Below are positions 1 to 9,118 of a stretch of 64,000 nt of DNA, one piece after another (positions within the stretch are counted from its first letter, which is position 1; each line of letters begins with the position of its first letter). The stretch is taken from the NCBI RefSeq assembly GCF_003217495.1, contig NZ_QJSW01000012.1, positions 62,001 through 126,000 of the forward strand. Direction: 5' to 3'. A program made the translations under genes and the position numbers. The DNA is from Paenibacillus barcinonensis (GTDB taxonomy: Bacteria; Bacillota; Bacilli; Paenibacillales; Paenibacillaceae). The notes under the pieces are model-generated. The model did no database searches. It worked only from the letters and a program-made list of their open reading frames with translations, and had not been told where the DNA came from.

Positions 1-53
1 CCGCGAAGCTTGAGGAGGTTCTGTTGTCGTTATCCTTCAAGATCGCCCGCTGA
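1..53 (+). CDS. Possible 3' end of an upstream gene (partial)
   Basis: From base 3 an open frame reads AKLEEVLLSLSFKIAR and stops with TGA at 51-53. This is a plausible amphipathic C-terminus of a gene that starts before the window. It lies immediately upstream of the glycosyltransferase gene on the same strand, so it would be the preceding member of the same operon. Only 16 residues are visible, so the product cannot be named and the frame could be fortuitous. Confidence 0.35.
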   Translation, partial: AKLEEVLLSLSFKIAR

Positions 54-97
54 TGCATTCCGAAGTGCTTGAAACCATGGATGGAGGAAGAGAGCTT

Positions 98-1213
98 ATG
101 GGGAAGCGGAAAGTAACGATTCTATGCTCGGGTTTCGGTCTGGGGTTCTATATTCCCGGCCTGTTAGCTGCAAGTGATTTCGGGAGAAGGGATATCGCGA
201 CGGAAGTGCTCGTGTTCGAAAGCTATTTGGAGCATGACAAGAGGGAGCATATTGCAGACAGCAGAACGGCGTACCACAACAATTTCGCCATTGCCAATTT
301 TTCGGCCCGAATGCCGATGGATATCCGGGGTAGTATAGATTACGCCCAGGTTGAGCTATTGCTGGAGGCGTGGAAAGCGGAAGAACGCTACGAATTCATA
401 TCGCTATCTGGACACTGGGTCTATATTCTGGATTTGTATAGGGAGAAAATGCTGCCGAATCCAATTCATGTAGACCTGCTCTACGTTGATTCGGATCTGG
501 CCCCGTCCTGGAAGAGCCTGAAGAAGTTTCATCCCCGGTATGACGAACATTATTACAATGCGTGTCTCTATGACACCGATAAGAGGGCGATTCGATGCGA
601 AATCCCGGTTCTCTCTGGTACGCCGCTGCCCTTCGAATCAAGGAAGCGGCGGCTTGTTGTTCATGGCGGCGGCTGGGGGATGGGCACGTATCAAAGTACA
701 ATTCCAGAGCTTGCCGGCCATAACTATGGGCTTGATATTGTAGCTTATGACTGGAAGGAAGCGAAGCCCGATCCCGATCACCGATATTGGATGAACGATC
801 CGGGATGGTGTTCATGGGTGAAGAGCGTGAACGGCCTGCACGAATTTCCGCCATATATTGAAATAGCGGGAGAAAATACGAATTCATACGCTGCTGAGGC
901 TGATCATCATTGGTTATTTGACGTTGCTTCTGAGGCGATGGCTATCGTGGCCAAGCCAGGAGCCGGCACATTGATCGACTCGCTTGCCTCCGAAACCCCT
1001 CTTATTCTTCTGGAGCCGTTCGGCAGTCATGAGCTTAGCAATCTGGAATTGTGGGAGTCGCTTGGGTTCGGAATACGCTACGAGAAGTGGCGAGAGATGG
1101 ATTTTTCTGTAGATATCCTTAAGGAGATGCATCAAGCGATCAAGAACAGACCCGGTGAACGGATGAATTATGTGGATCACTATTGTTCGAGGGTTGCCTT
1201 AACGAAGAGGTAA
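98..1213 (+). CDS. GT-B fold glycosyltransferase (UGT/MurG-like)
   Basis: Likely transfers a sugar from a nucleotide donor to a small-molecule or peptide acceptor in the cytoplasm. The N-terminus (MGKRKVTILCSGFGLGFYIP) has the beta-strand plus Gly-rich loop that opens GT-B enzymes. Near residue 285 the segment AKPGAGTLIDSLASETPLI followed by EPFGSHELSN matches the donor-binding signature of UGT/MurG-like enzymes (PG-GT, later E and N). I chose the ATG at 98 because GGAGGAAG (83-90) lies 7 bases upstream; the in-frame ATG at 53 has no ribosome site. First complete gene of a dense operon with two radical SAM proteins and an exporter, so probably a tailoring enzyme. Acceptor and sugar are not deducible. 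Product 371 aa. Confidence 0.7.
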   Translation: MGKRKVTILCSGFGLGFYIPGLLAASDFGRRDIATEVLVFESYLEHDKREHIADSRTAYHNNFAIANFSARMPMDIRGSIDYAQVELLLEAWKAEERYEFISLSGHWVYILDLYREKMLPNPIHVDLLYVDSDLAPSWKSLKKFHPRYDEHYYNACLYDTDKRAIRCEIPVLSGTPLPFESRKRRLVVHGGGWGMGTYQSTIPELAGHNYGLDIVAYDWKEAKPDPDHRYWMNDPGWCSWVKSVNGLHEFPPYIEIAGENTNSYAAEADHHWLFDVASEAMAIVAKPGAGTLIDSLASETPLILLEPFGSHELSNLELWESLGFGIRYEKWREMDFSVDILKEMHQAIKNRPGERMNYVDHYCSRVALTKR

Positions 1214-1240
1214 GATTTCAATGGCAGAAGGGGTTATGCG

Positions 1241-2329
1241 ATGAGCTTAAATACATTGAGTGTTGCCAAGGATACGGTAAGCTATCCGAGATGGATCGTC
1301 TTGCAACTGCTAGAGGAATGCAATTTGCGATGCAAAATGTGTTATGAATGGGGACTCGAAGGGCCTTACAAAAGCAAAAAAACATTAGCGCAGCTGGACC
1401 CGGAGCTGATCAAAAAGATCATCACCCAGTGCAGCCCCGGCAAGCCGTATTACGACTTCTTCGGCGGCGAGCCGCTGATGTACCCTTGGCTGAGCGACAT
1501 TCTCGCCATGATCAATCATTATGGAAGCATAGCGGACTTCCCCACGAACGGCACACTGCTTGAGAAGCATGCCGAGATGCTGGTCGAGACTCCGCCCAAT
1601 AAGATCTGGGTATCGCTCGACGGCCCAGAGGAAATCAACGACAGGCAGAGGGGCAAAGGCGTATTCAAGAAAGTAATCAAAGGAATCGAGAAGCTCTATG
1701 AGCTCCGGCAAAGCAAAGGCAAGCAATTTCCGAAGATGGGTGTATCCTTTATCATTACACCCTTGAACTATATGTACGTCGAGGAATTTTTCTTTAAGCA
1801 GATCGACTTGTCGATGTTGGACCATATCAGCATGGAGGTGCAGCTCTATGCCACGGAAGAGCAGTATGCCCAATATGTGGAGGTTCTTAGCGAGCAATTC
1901 GGCGTGCATGAAGCTCCGTATGCCAAGGGGATGGTCTGGAAAGACATCGGTTCGTTTAGCCAGATCGATATTCCCGAATTAACGAGACAGCTCCATAATG
2001 TTAAAGATTATTGCTTGAAAAACCGTATTGATGTGATTACCTATCCGAAGACGATAGATGAACTGAATTTGCACAACTATTTTTCGGGACAATTCCATCA
2101 GATGGCGGATAAACGAAAACGCTGCTCCCTTCCATGGACCTATGCGGAGATTACGGCAAGGGGCGACGTTTCTCCCTGCCATGCCTTCTATGATTTGACC
2201 TTCGGCAATGTGAACGAAGAGAATTTGCTGGATATCTGGCGCAGTGACCATTACAAAGAGTATCGCGCGTATATGAAAAAAAATATGCTTCCGATTTGTA
2301 CGGCTTGTTCAAGGTATTATATCTACTGA
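1241..2329 (+). CDS. Radical SAM protein with C-terminal twitch/SPASM-like cysteines (first of two)
   Basis: 362 aa. The CxxxCxxC motif (C27, C31, C34; CNLRCKMC) binds the [4Fe-4S] cluster that cleaves S-adenosylmethionine. A GGEP motif (FFGGEPLMYP) and the VSLDGP segment are typical of the SPASM/twitch branch. Four further cysteines in the last ~75 residues (KRCSLPW, SPCHAF, CTAC) would bind one auxiliary cluster, as in twitch proteins such as BtrN, rather than the seven of a full SPASM domain. The gene opens almost directly with the radical SAM barrel, so there is no N-terminal RiPP recognition domain. Ribosome site GAAGGGG is 8 bases before ATG 1241. The following radical SAM protein is related but not closely. 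The substrate is unknown: peptide modification or sugar/cyclitol dehydrogenation are both possible. Confidence 0.85.
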   Translation: MSLNTLSVAKDTVSYPRWIVLQLLEECNLRCKMCYEWGLEGPYKSKKTLAQLDPELIKKIITQCSPGKPYYDFFGGEPLMYPWLSDILAMINHYGSIADFPTNGTLLEKHAEMLVETPPNKIWVSLDGPEEINDRQRGKGVFKKVIKGIEKLYELRQSKGKQFPKMGVSFIITPLNYMYVEEFFFKQIDLSMLDHISMEVQLYATEEQYAQYVEVLSEQFGVHEAPYAKGMVWKDIGSFSQIDIPELTRQLHNVKDYCLKNRIDVITYPKTIDELNLHNYFSGQFHQMADKRKRCSLPWTYAEITARGDVSPCHAFYDLTFGNVNEENLLDIWRSDHYKEYRAYMKKNMLPICTACSRYYIY

Positions 2330-2371
2330 TTCATGTGAATGACCTAAACCGTTTAAGAAGGGTGTGTTGAT

Positions 2372-3550
2372 ATGAATCCGAAATCTGAGATTAAACATTC
2401 CGCAAAGGATCTGCAAATATTGAAGCGTACGATCAGGAATACGGTGGAAACCAAGCGGAACATGGAAAAAATAGCGGGTTACGCGACACCGTTGCCAGAG
2501 TCGGTCGGGATTAAACTGACGAACCAATGCAACTTGCGCTGCAAGCATTGCTATCAATGGAATGACACCGGCTACCATCACTTCATGACACCGGAGCAGC
2601 AACGCGAACAGCTCGACTACGGGCTGCTGGAGAAGGTAATCCTTGAGACGGAACCAGCCAAGTCGAGACTCTATATCTGGGGCGGAGAGCCGCTCGTATA
2701 CAGCCATTTCGACCGTTTGGCCGATTTGCTTGAAGCCCATCCTCGTGAGACGACGATCTGCACGAACGCGGTGCTGATCGAGCGAAAGCTGGACGCCTTG
2801 CTGAGAATCTCCGACAACCTGGAGCTGCTCATTGCGCTTGATGGATTCGAAGAAGAGAATGATGCGCTTCGAGGCAAAGGGGTATTCAACAAGGCGATAG
2901 ATGCGATCCGAAAGCTGGTTGAGCTACGCAAAGAAAACCGATTCAGGGGCAAAATTACGATCCATACCGTCGTTAACGATGGGATGACCGACAAGCTTTA
3001 CGATCTGCTGGACTTTCTGGAGGGCGTCGGTGTAGATATGGTCATGGTCTGCTTCCCGTGGTACATCTCGGACGAATGCACGCAGGGAATGGACGATTAC
3101 TTTGACCAGAAGTTCGACTTCCTTCCGGCGAGCGAGCACAAGGGCGAACGAAGCTGGCACGCCTTTAACTACAAGCTCGATCCAGAGCGTATCCCTGCTT
3201 TGATGAGCGAGTTGGACCGGGTGAATAATCGGGTCTGGAAAATGCGCTTGCGCTACCAGCCGAATCTGGATCATGACCAGATCGAAGATTTCGTGCTCGG
3301 CAAAGAGGTGAAGGGGAAAGGCACGATGAACAAGAAGTGCCTGGCGCTCTCGAACCGGATGGACATTACGCCCGATGGAACGATTGTTGCGTGCAAATTT
3401 TTCAAGGAGTTCGAGATCGGCAAATTACAGGAAGCGTCCTTACAGGAATTATGGCATAGCATGACCTACAGAAGGATAAGGGAAATGATGGACGAACGGC
3501 TGACACCGGCATGTTCCAAGTGCAGTGTCTTGCATTTGCACGGTGTATAA
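2372..3550 (+). CDS. Radical SAM protein with C-terminal twitch/SPASM-like cysteines (second of two)
   Basis: 392 aa. The radical SAM motif is C53, C57, C60 (CNLRCKHCYQW) after a ~45-residue lysine/arginine-rich N-terminal extension. WGGEPLVYSH and the LIALDGFEEEND segment are conserved in the barrel. The C-terminal part has CLALSNRMDITPDGTIVACK and a terminal CSKC pair, giving four auxiliary-cluster cysteines. It follows the first radical SAM gene by 42 bases and precedes the ABC ATPase by 32 bases, so all are one transcript. Two different radical SAM enzymes beside a dedicated exporter recall two-enzyme systems such as thuricin CD maturation, but the domain plan here is shorter. The reaction is not inferable from sequence. 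Confidence 0.85.
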   Translation: MNPKSEIKHSAKDLQILKRTIRNTVETKRNMEKIAGYATPLPESVGIKLTNQCNLRCKHCYQWNDTGYHHFMTPEQQREQLDYGLLEKVILETEPAKSRLYIWGGEPLVYSHFDRLADLLEAHPRETTICTNAVLIERKLDALLRISDNLELLIALDGFEEENDALRGKGVFNKAIDAIRKLVELRKENRFRGKITIHTVVNDGMTDKLYDLLDFLEGVGVDMVMVCFPWYISDECTQGMDDYFDQKFDFLPASEHKGERSWHAFNYKLDPERIPALMSELDRVNNRVWKMRLRYQPNLDHDQIEDFVLGKEVKGKGTMNKKCLALSNRMDITPDGTIVACKFFKEFEIGKLQEASLQELWHSMTYRRIREMMDERLTPACSKCSVLHLHGV

Positions 3551-3582
3551 CGATTCTAAATTCACATAAATGAGGTGCGCAA

Positions 3583-4569
3583 GTGAGCATTATCCACCTG
3601 GAGGGATTATCCAAAAGCTTCAAGTATTACGAGAAAGAGCTGGGGCTCAAAAAATCGCTCAAAAATTTAGTGAAGCGAAAATCACTGATTAAAGAAGCGG
3701 TTAGCGAGATATCCCTTGTCATCGAGCAGGGTGAGATGGTCGGATTTTTAGGCCCGAACGGTTCCGGCAAAACGACTACGCTTAAGATGCTGTCTGGCAT
3801 CTTGTATCCGACAAGCGGGCAAGCGACAGTATTAGGCTATGTCCCTTGGGAGCGAAAAAAAGAATTCAAGATGCAGTTCTCGATCGTGATGGGGCAGAAA
3901 TCGCAGTTGTGGTGGGATTTACCGGCGAACGAATCATTGTATCTGAACAAATGCATTTATGAGATCGAGGATAAGCCCTACAATCTTGTCCTGGATGAGC
4001 TTACGGAGATGCTTGACGTTAAAGACCTGCTCAATATTCAGGTGCGGAGACTCTCGCTGGGGGAACGGATGAAGATGGAGCTTATTGCGTCGCTCATCCA
4101 CCGGCCCAAGGTGATTTTCCTGGATGAGCCTACAATCGGACTCGATCTGATTTCGCAGAAGCGCATTCGGGAGTTTCTGAAGTGTTATAACGAGCAGACG
4201 AAGGCAACGGTCATTCTGACAAGCCACTACATGGCGGATATTGAGGATCTATGTAAACGAGCGATCATCATCAATCAGGGGAAGATCGTATACGACGGCG
4301 ATCTTCGGCGTGTGAACGAGCTGCTGCATGCCAAAAAGATTATCAAGCTGCAATTTACGGATGAAGTGCCGAGGCAAGCGTTAAGCGACTATGGCACGAT
4401 TACTCAACATGACGGCATAAATGCCGTCATGGAAATTGATAAGCATGACCTCCAGCGGCTTTCCAAAATGATACTGGACCGGTTCCCGATCCTCGATTTC
4501 ACAGTTGAAGATGTACCTGTTGAGCGAGGCATCGAAAGCTTATATCAGAAAGATGGGGTCCAGACATGA
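3583..4569 (+). CDS. ABC transporter ATP-binding protein (exporter, YadG/NatA type)
   Basis: 328 aa cytoplasmic ATPase. Walker A is GPNGSGKTT near residue 60, the signature is LSLGERMKME near 148, and Walker B VIFLDEPTIGLD near 172 with a following switch His (LTSHYM). The last ~90 residues form the extra C-terminal domain seen in NatA/YadG-like exporters. The GTG start has GAGGTG five bases upstream. The stop overlaps the next start (ATGA at 4566-4569), so it is translationally coupled to the first permease. With the two downstream 6-TM proteins it should form an ABC-2-type exporter, presumably for the product of this cluster or as self-protection. Confidence 0.88.
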   Translation: MSIIHLEGLSKSFKYYEKELGLKKSLKNLVKRKSLIKEAVSEISLVIEQGEMVGFLGPNGSGKTTTLKMLSGILYPTSGQATVLGYVPWERKKEFKMQFSIVMGQKSQLWWDLPANESLYLNKCIYEIEDKPYNLVLDELTEMLDVKDLLNIQVRRLSLGERMKMELIASLIHRPKVIFLDEPTIGLDLISQKRIREFLKCYNEQTKATVILTSHYMADIEDLCKRAIIINQGKIVYDGDLRRVNELLHAKKIIKLQFTDEVPRQALSDYGTITQHDGINAVMEIDKHDLQRLSKMILDRFPILDFTVEDVPVERGIESLYQKDGVQT

Positions 4570-5375
4570 AAGCCTTGCAGAAGTATAAAAGGACGTACAT
4601 CCTTGCGCTTCAGAATGCGATGGAGTACCGGACCGATTTCCTGATGGGCATTATCAGCGGCGGCTTTATCATACTCGTCCAATGCTTCCTCTGGACAGCT
4701 GTGTTCCGCAGTTCGCCGCAAGAGATTATTAACGGTTATACGTATTCACAGATCATCATTTATTCCGTGTTGTCCGGTGTCGTCTCCAAGTTGGTTTCTG
4801 CCGGCTTCGAAGGGGAAATCGCGAATGATATCAAGACGGGCGGGCTAAGCAAGTTTATTGCTAAGCCCATTCATTATTTCAGCTATCGGATATGCAATTT
4901 CTTCGGTGAGAAAACGGTTCAGACCGGGGTCGTGCTTGTCTTATTCGTCATACTGATGACCGTGTTTACTCAGATCTGGGGGTTTCCGCTCAGAGTGGGG
5001 CAGATCGTTATGTTCCTGGTCAGTATTTTGTTCGGAATGCTCATCAACTTCCTGCTTTTTTATTCGATTAGTGCGCTCGCGTTCATCATTACTGAGGTTT
5101 GGGGCGTGTATATCGCGTTCAACCAAGGCGTCTATCTGCTCAGCGGCGCCATCTTTCCGCTTAATATTTTCGGAGATACGTTTGCCACAATCTCCAGCTA
5201 TTTACCGTTCCAGTATGTCGTATTCTTCCCGGTTAAGATCATCCTCGGGAGCTTGGGGGTTCATGAGATTGTGAGCGGGCTCCTGGTACAGGCGGTTTGG
5301 GTAGTGGTACTTTTGGTCATTTCTAAATTGGCTTGGGATTCCGGGATGAAGAAATATGTAGCCGTTGGAGGTTAG
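4566..5375 (+). CDS. ABC-2 type permease, subunit 1
   Basis: 269 aa integral membrane protein with about six hydrophobic segments. It looks like the ABC2_membrane_6-type family (YhaP/NatB-like), which works as two different permeases with one ATPase. A cytoplasmic segment around FEGEIANDIKTGGLSKFIAKPI carries the conserved 'G-L-LAKPI' feature that contacts the ATPase. Its ATG overlaps the stop of the ATPase gene by four bases. It is followed directly by the second permease. Substrate specificity cannot be read from the sequence. Confidence 0.8.
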   Translation: MKALQKYKRTYILALQNAMEYRTDFLMGIISGGFIILVQCFLWTAVFRSSPQEIINGYTYSQIIIYSVLSGVVSKLVSAGFEGEIANDIKTGGLSKFIAKPIHYFSYRICNFFGEKTVQTGVVLVLFVILMTVFTQIWGFPLRVGQIVMFLVSILFGMLINFLLFYSISALAFIITEVWGVYIAFNQGVYLLSGAIFPLNIFGDTFATISSYLPFQYVVFFPVKIILGSLGVHEIVSGLLVQAVWVVVLLVISKLAWDSGMKKYVAVGG

Positions 5376-5379
5376 GTCT

Positions 5380-6192
5380 GTGAGTATCAGTTTGAGTGAG
5401 ATTCGGAAGCATGTACGTATGTTTTTTATTTTCGCAAAGAACAGTTTGGTCGGTTATATGGAATACAAAGCGAATTTCTACTCCGGTTTGATCATGGAGA
5501 CCGTATTTCTGTTTACCAAGCTGATCTATGTCATCTTCGTTTTTCGGCTGGGGATTGAAATTAATGGCATTTCTCCCGACCAGATGATGATCTTCACCGG
5601 GACCTATACGATTATGATCGCAATCTATACAGGATTGTTTATGGATAACTTTTATAGATTCGCCGGCCATATCCGCAACGGAACGCTGGACTTGTATATG
5701 ACGAAGCCGCTATCGCTGCAGTTTATGATTTCATTTCGAAACGTTAACTACGCGTTTCCGATTCCGAATCTGATCGCCGGGATCACGATGATCGTACTAG
5801 CTTGGCGGCGGCTTGGCATCGAGCCAAGCTTTATGCACTTGGCCGGATATATCGGCGTGATCTTGAGCAGCACGATCGTGATGTACTCGGTGCTTCTGCT
5901 TCCGCAAATTCTTGCTTTCTGGACGGTGAAGTCCGGTTCGATCTTCGACATTCTGGACAAATGTTGGGATTTGAACAATATGCCGATGTACATATACCCC
6001 AAATGGCTGCAGAGAATAGGGGTGTATGTCGTGCCTATCTTGTTTATTACCAACATGCCGTCGGTTTATTTGATTGACCGCTTGGATTTCTTCCTTGGGA
6101 TATGGATTTTTGCAGCTCCTGTGATATCGCTTCTAGCGGTCAGGCTGTTCTGGAAGCTGGCCGTCCGACACTATGAGAGCGCCAGCAGTTAG
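5380..6192 (+). CDS. ABC-2 type permease, subunit 2
   Basis: 270 aa, about six transmembrane segments. It shares with its partner the family signature around residue 95 (GHIRNGTLDLYMTKPLS, compare KTGGLSKFIAKPI in subunit 1), so the two are paralogous halves of one channel. Start chosen at GTG 5380 because GGAGG (5366-5370) lies at the right distance; the in-frame TTG at 5365 sits on that site. The ribosome site lies within the 3' end of the preceding gene, giving tight coupling. With the preceding ATPase it forms the exporter of the cluster. Confidence 0.8.
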   Translation: MSISLSEIRKHVRMFFIFAKNSLVGYMEYKANFYSGLIMETVFLFTKLIYVIFVFRLGIEINGISPDQMMIFTGTYTIMIAIYTGLFMDNFYRFAGHIRNGTLDLYMTKPLSLQFMISFRNVNYAFPIPNLIAGITMIVLAWRRLGIEPSFMHLAGYIGVILSSTIVMYSVLLLPQILAFWTVKSGSIFDILDKCWDLNNMPMYIYPKWLQRIGVYVVPILFITNMPSVYLIDRLDFFLGIWIFAAPVISLLAVRLFWKLAVRHYESASS

Positions 6193-6231
6193 AGAAATGC
6201 CAAAAAAGAAATGGTTGAGAGGGTGAATCGC

Positions 6232-7083
6232 ATGAGCAGGATGGAATACAAGAGCTTCTCGCCGCAGACAGAGGCTACTGCCAAGAAGCAGCTGCACAAT
6301 GGGATCGAAATCTATCAAAACAACGAAGGCGAGACCGAGTTCCTCTACAACGAGATTTTCCAGAAGGAGATGTATTTCAAGCACGGGATTACGCTCCCGG
6401 ATCATGGCACGGTCATGGACGTCGGGGCTAATATCGGCATGTTCACCCTGTATGTCAGCAGCAAGAGCAACTGCAGGGTATATGCCTTTGAGCCACTGCC
6501 TCCGACGTTTAAGCTCTTGAAGATGAATACGAGCTCGCTGCCTCGCGTAACAACGGTTAACGTCGGGCTTTCCAATGAGATCAAGGAAGCGGAGTTTGCC
6601 TATTTTCCTACGATGTCCACGGATTCTGTCCAGATCAAATACCGGGAGAACCACGATCAGGATCTCCGATACGGGTTAATCAACCATTACCGGGATCATT
6701 TCGACGACCCGCGCATGCTAAATCGGTTTGTGGATCAACTTATGTCGCCGAAGCTTCTGAATGAACAAATCCATCGTTGCAAGCTAACTACAATCTCTGA
6801 AATGATCCGTTATTATGATATGAACTCCATTGATCTGCTCAAAATCGACGTGGAAAAAAGTGAATTTGAGGTCCTAGAAGGCATCCTTCCAGAGGATTGG
6901 GGCAAAATCAGGCAAATTGTAATGGAGGTGCACGGATTGGACGGAGAACAGATCAACAGGCTCGAGAACATCTTCCGAACCAACGGCTTCCATGTGTGGA
7001 TCGATTACTACGAAGACTTGAATATCCCCAATTACTTCAATGTGTATGCGTTGAATCAAATGCATATATCGGCTGGGGGATAG
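6232..7083 (+). CDS. FkbM-family SAM-dependent methyltransferase
   Basis: 283 aa. Class I methyltransferase motifs are clear: motif I TVMDVGANIGMFTLY (near residue 62), motif II VYAFEPLPPTFKLLKMN, and LLKIDVEKSEFEVLEGI with the Lys-Asp-(Val)-Glu signature that defines the FkbM family (FK506 31-O-methyltransferase type). Such enzymes usually O-methylate natural products or glycans. Start set at ATG 6232 because GAGAGGGTGA is just upstream; ATG 6211 lacks a site. It sits 39 bases after the exporter permease and 2 bases before the next methyltransferase, so it belongs to the same operon and is a probable tailoring enzyme. Confidence 0.85.
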   Translation: MSRMEYKSFSPQTEATAKKQLHNGIEIYQNNEGETEFLYNEIFQKEMYFKHGITLPDHGTVMDVGANIGMFTLYVSSKSNCRVYAFEPLPPTFKLLKMNTSSLPRVTTVNVGLSNEIKEAEFAYFPTMSTDSVQIKYRENHDQDLRYGLINHYRDHFDDPRMLNRFVDQLMSPKLLNEQIHRCKLTTISEMIRYYDMNSIDLLKIDVEKSEFEVLEGILPEDWGKIRQIVMEVHGLDGEQINRLENIFRTNGFHVWIDYYEDLNIPNYFNVYALNQMHISAGG

Positions 7084-7085
7084 TC

Positions 7086-8039
7086 ATGCTACAGCCACTG
7101 CATGCAAGGTTGGTATGCTCCAGTTGCAAGGGTGTGCTGGTCCAGTTGGAGGCATTGCTGCATTGCTGCAGCTGCGATGCGGTATATACGATTGATGATC
7201 GTTATGTATCAATGCTCGACCGGCGTGAGCAGGTTGCCCACTCGTCCGATTGGAACCGGAAAGAGGCTGAAATTCGGGATTATAGCGAGATTTCGCACTC
7301 CCTTGCGCTGTCCGGTATAGGCCGATTCGCTACTTTTTTAAATTATGGTTACGTCCCGGACGATAGTGAGCAACATGCGGTGATCGAGCCCGATGATGCA
7401 TGGAATAGAAACTCAGTCAGGCTGCTGCTTGAGACAGTGGGCAGGACGGTGATTCGGGAGAGACAGGTGATCGACATCGGATGCGGCAGGGGAGGGAACA
7501 TAACAGCTCTGTCTAAATATTTCAAGCCGCTGTCTATTGTCGGTCTCGACATCTGCCCGGCGAATATCGCCTATTGCAATGCCAAATCCCGAGTGGGTGA
7601 ATCTTTGTATCTCGTCGGCGATGCGGAGAATATACCGTTCGCAGACGAGAGCTTCGATGTGGTGTTAAATATAGAATCCGCGCATGCCTATCCGAACCGA
7701 TCACGCTTCTATGAAGAGGTGTACCGGATCATGAAAGTTGGTGGCGTATTTCTGTATACAGAGCTGATGCTGGGAGATCAGGTAGCGCAGAACGTCAGGC
7801 TGTTAGAGGAAGCGGGCCTGTCTGTAATCCGAAATCAGGATGTGACTTCGAATGTTCTTCTATCATGTGATGCGAGTGCGAAGCAGCGTACTGGCACACA
7901 AGGGATTGCGAGCAACGCCAAAGCGAGCACGAGTATTGGAGATATTCATGATTTCATCGCATTGCCCGGCTCGAAGAAATATGAAGAGATGAAGGCTGGA
8001 ACGCGGCAATACCGGATGATGAACCTTATTAAGAGGTAA
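7086..8039 (+). CDS. Zn-ribbon plus class I SAM methyltransferase
   Basis: 317 aa. The first ~40 residues hold two cysteine pairs (CSSC and CCSC) in a Trm112/RlmA-like zinc ribbon. A UbiE-type methyltransferase follows: motif I VIDIGCGRGGNITALSKYF near residue 127, acidic motif II (VGLDICPANI), a GDAENIPFADESFDVV segment, and a post-motif VGGVFLYTE. ATG 7086 has GGGGGA eight bases upstream and follows the FkbM stop by two bases. The two adjacent methyltransferases imply at least two methylations of the cluster's product. The exact acceptor atom is not deducible. Confidence 0.8.
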   Translation: MLQPLHARLVCSSCKGVLVQLEALLHCCSCDAVYTIDDRYVSMLDRREQVAHSSDWNRKEAEIRDYSEISHSLALSGIGRFATFLNYGYVPDDSEQHAVIEPDDAWNRNSVRLLLETVGRTVIRERQVIDIGCGRGGNITALSKYFKPLSIVGLDICPANIAYCNAKSRVGESLYLVGDAENIPFADESFDVVLNIESAHAYPNRSRFYEEVYRIMKVGGVFLYTELMLGDQVAQNVRLLEEAGLSVIRNQDVTSNVLLSCDASAKQRTGTQGIASNAKASTSIGDIHDFIALPGSKKYEEMKAGTRQYRMMNLIKR

Positions 8040-8083
8040 TATAGCCGTAATATTAACAATTTTTTAGTATAGGAGAAATATGT

Positions 8084-9118
8084 ATGGAAGAAATGATTTC
8101 CCTGGACACCTTTCAACCCTTCGATGGTATGACAAAAATGTTTCCCCATCATAATTTTCCTTATTTTAATTGCGGTTACAATTTGATGTTAACGCTTGCC
8201 AGATATTTTAAAAAAGATGAGCTGCCTATTTTGAATAATGTCATTACGATTTATAGATTTGATCAACAAAAAATAAAAACAAGAGGATATTTCAAGTTAG
8301 AGGTGTTGGATCTTGAGGAGGGAGACCAGATCCTTGAGGGAATGGGCATTTCTATTCGTAAAAAATCCCCTGCATTAGATACGTTACAAGATGAGATCAT
8401 AAAATCGATTTCTAGTGGTCATCCGATTTCCATATTTATTGATTTATTTTATCAACGCGGGAGAGACTTTTACTATAACAAAAAACATGGACTGCACCCT
8501 GTTTTTGTCTATGGCTTCAATCTTACGAAAGAGGAGATATATACGGTGGATGATATTACAGAATACAGACAATATTCTCTGCCATTTTCAGAATTCAAAT
8601 CGTCATGCATGACTTCGGAACACGTAAAGATGCCAGACTACTTTTGGGAATATGAGCTAGTGCTCCCCGGTAATCATGAGATCTTGAACAATAAGAATGC
8701 AGCACACACAACCATCAATACATTCGTAGAAAATATGTGCAGGTATCAAAATGAAATAACAGAAAGTTTGAATAATATCCTGTTGCTCGCAGAAAATTAC
8801 GAGCTTGTTATACAAAATGAAACGATTATAGAAACACTGAGCAGTACGATTTATAGAAAATGTTCTGAGAAATACAGGTTAAATACGCTCTATAAGTACA
8901 ACATTGATCGTATCCATGCAAAACATACGCTTGACCCGTTATTGGACCAAATTATTCGTGATTGGCAGACAGTAAGGATCTATTCGAATAAAGCTATCAT
9001 GTCCCAAAAGTTCACTGGAAAAATCATAGACAAGTGCAGTGGTTTAATTACAAAAATATATACGAATGAAGTGCATTTTCATAATCAATTATTTTTAATG
9101 TTAAAGGCTTATATTTAA
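8084..9118 (+). CDS. Papain/C39-like protein related to BtrH N-terminal domain
   Basis: 344 aa. The N-terminal ~170 residues resemble the BtrH_N/C39-like fold: a catalytic-type Cys in FNCGYNLML (C30), His in HGLHP (H135/H138) and Asp in YTVDDIT. In butirosin biosynthesis BtrH uses this fold to move an acyl chain from a carrier protein; related proteins occur in many peptide and polyketide clusters. The C-terminal half is helical and unassigned. The gene is clearly AT-richer than the seven genes before it and has more AAA/ATA/TTT codons, suggesting separate acquisition. AGGAGA precedes ATG 8084. It starts 44 bases after the methyltransferase, so it may be co-transcribed. A cysteine-protease role is an alternative to acyl transfer. 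Confidence 0.6.
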   Translation: MEEMISLDTFQPFDGMTKMFPHHNFPYFNCGYNLMLTLARYFKKDELPILNNVITIYRFDQQKIKTRGYFKLEVLDLEEGDQILEGMGISIRKKSPALDTLQDEIIKSISSGHPISIFIDLFYQRGRDFYYNKKHGLHPVFVYGFNLTKEEIYTVDDITEYRQYSLPFSEFKSSCMTSEHVKMPDYFWEYELVLPGNHEILNNKNAAHTTINTFVENMCRYQNEITESLNNILLLAENYELVIQNETIIETLSSTIYRKCSEKYRLNTLYKYNIDRIHAKHTLDPLLDQIIRDWQTVRIYSNKAIMSQKFTGKIIDKCSGLITKIYTNEVHFHNQLFLMLKAYI

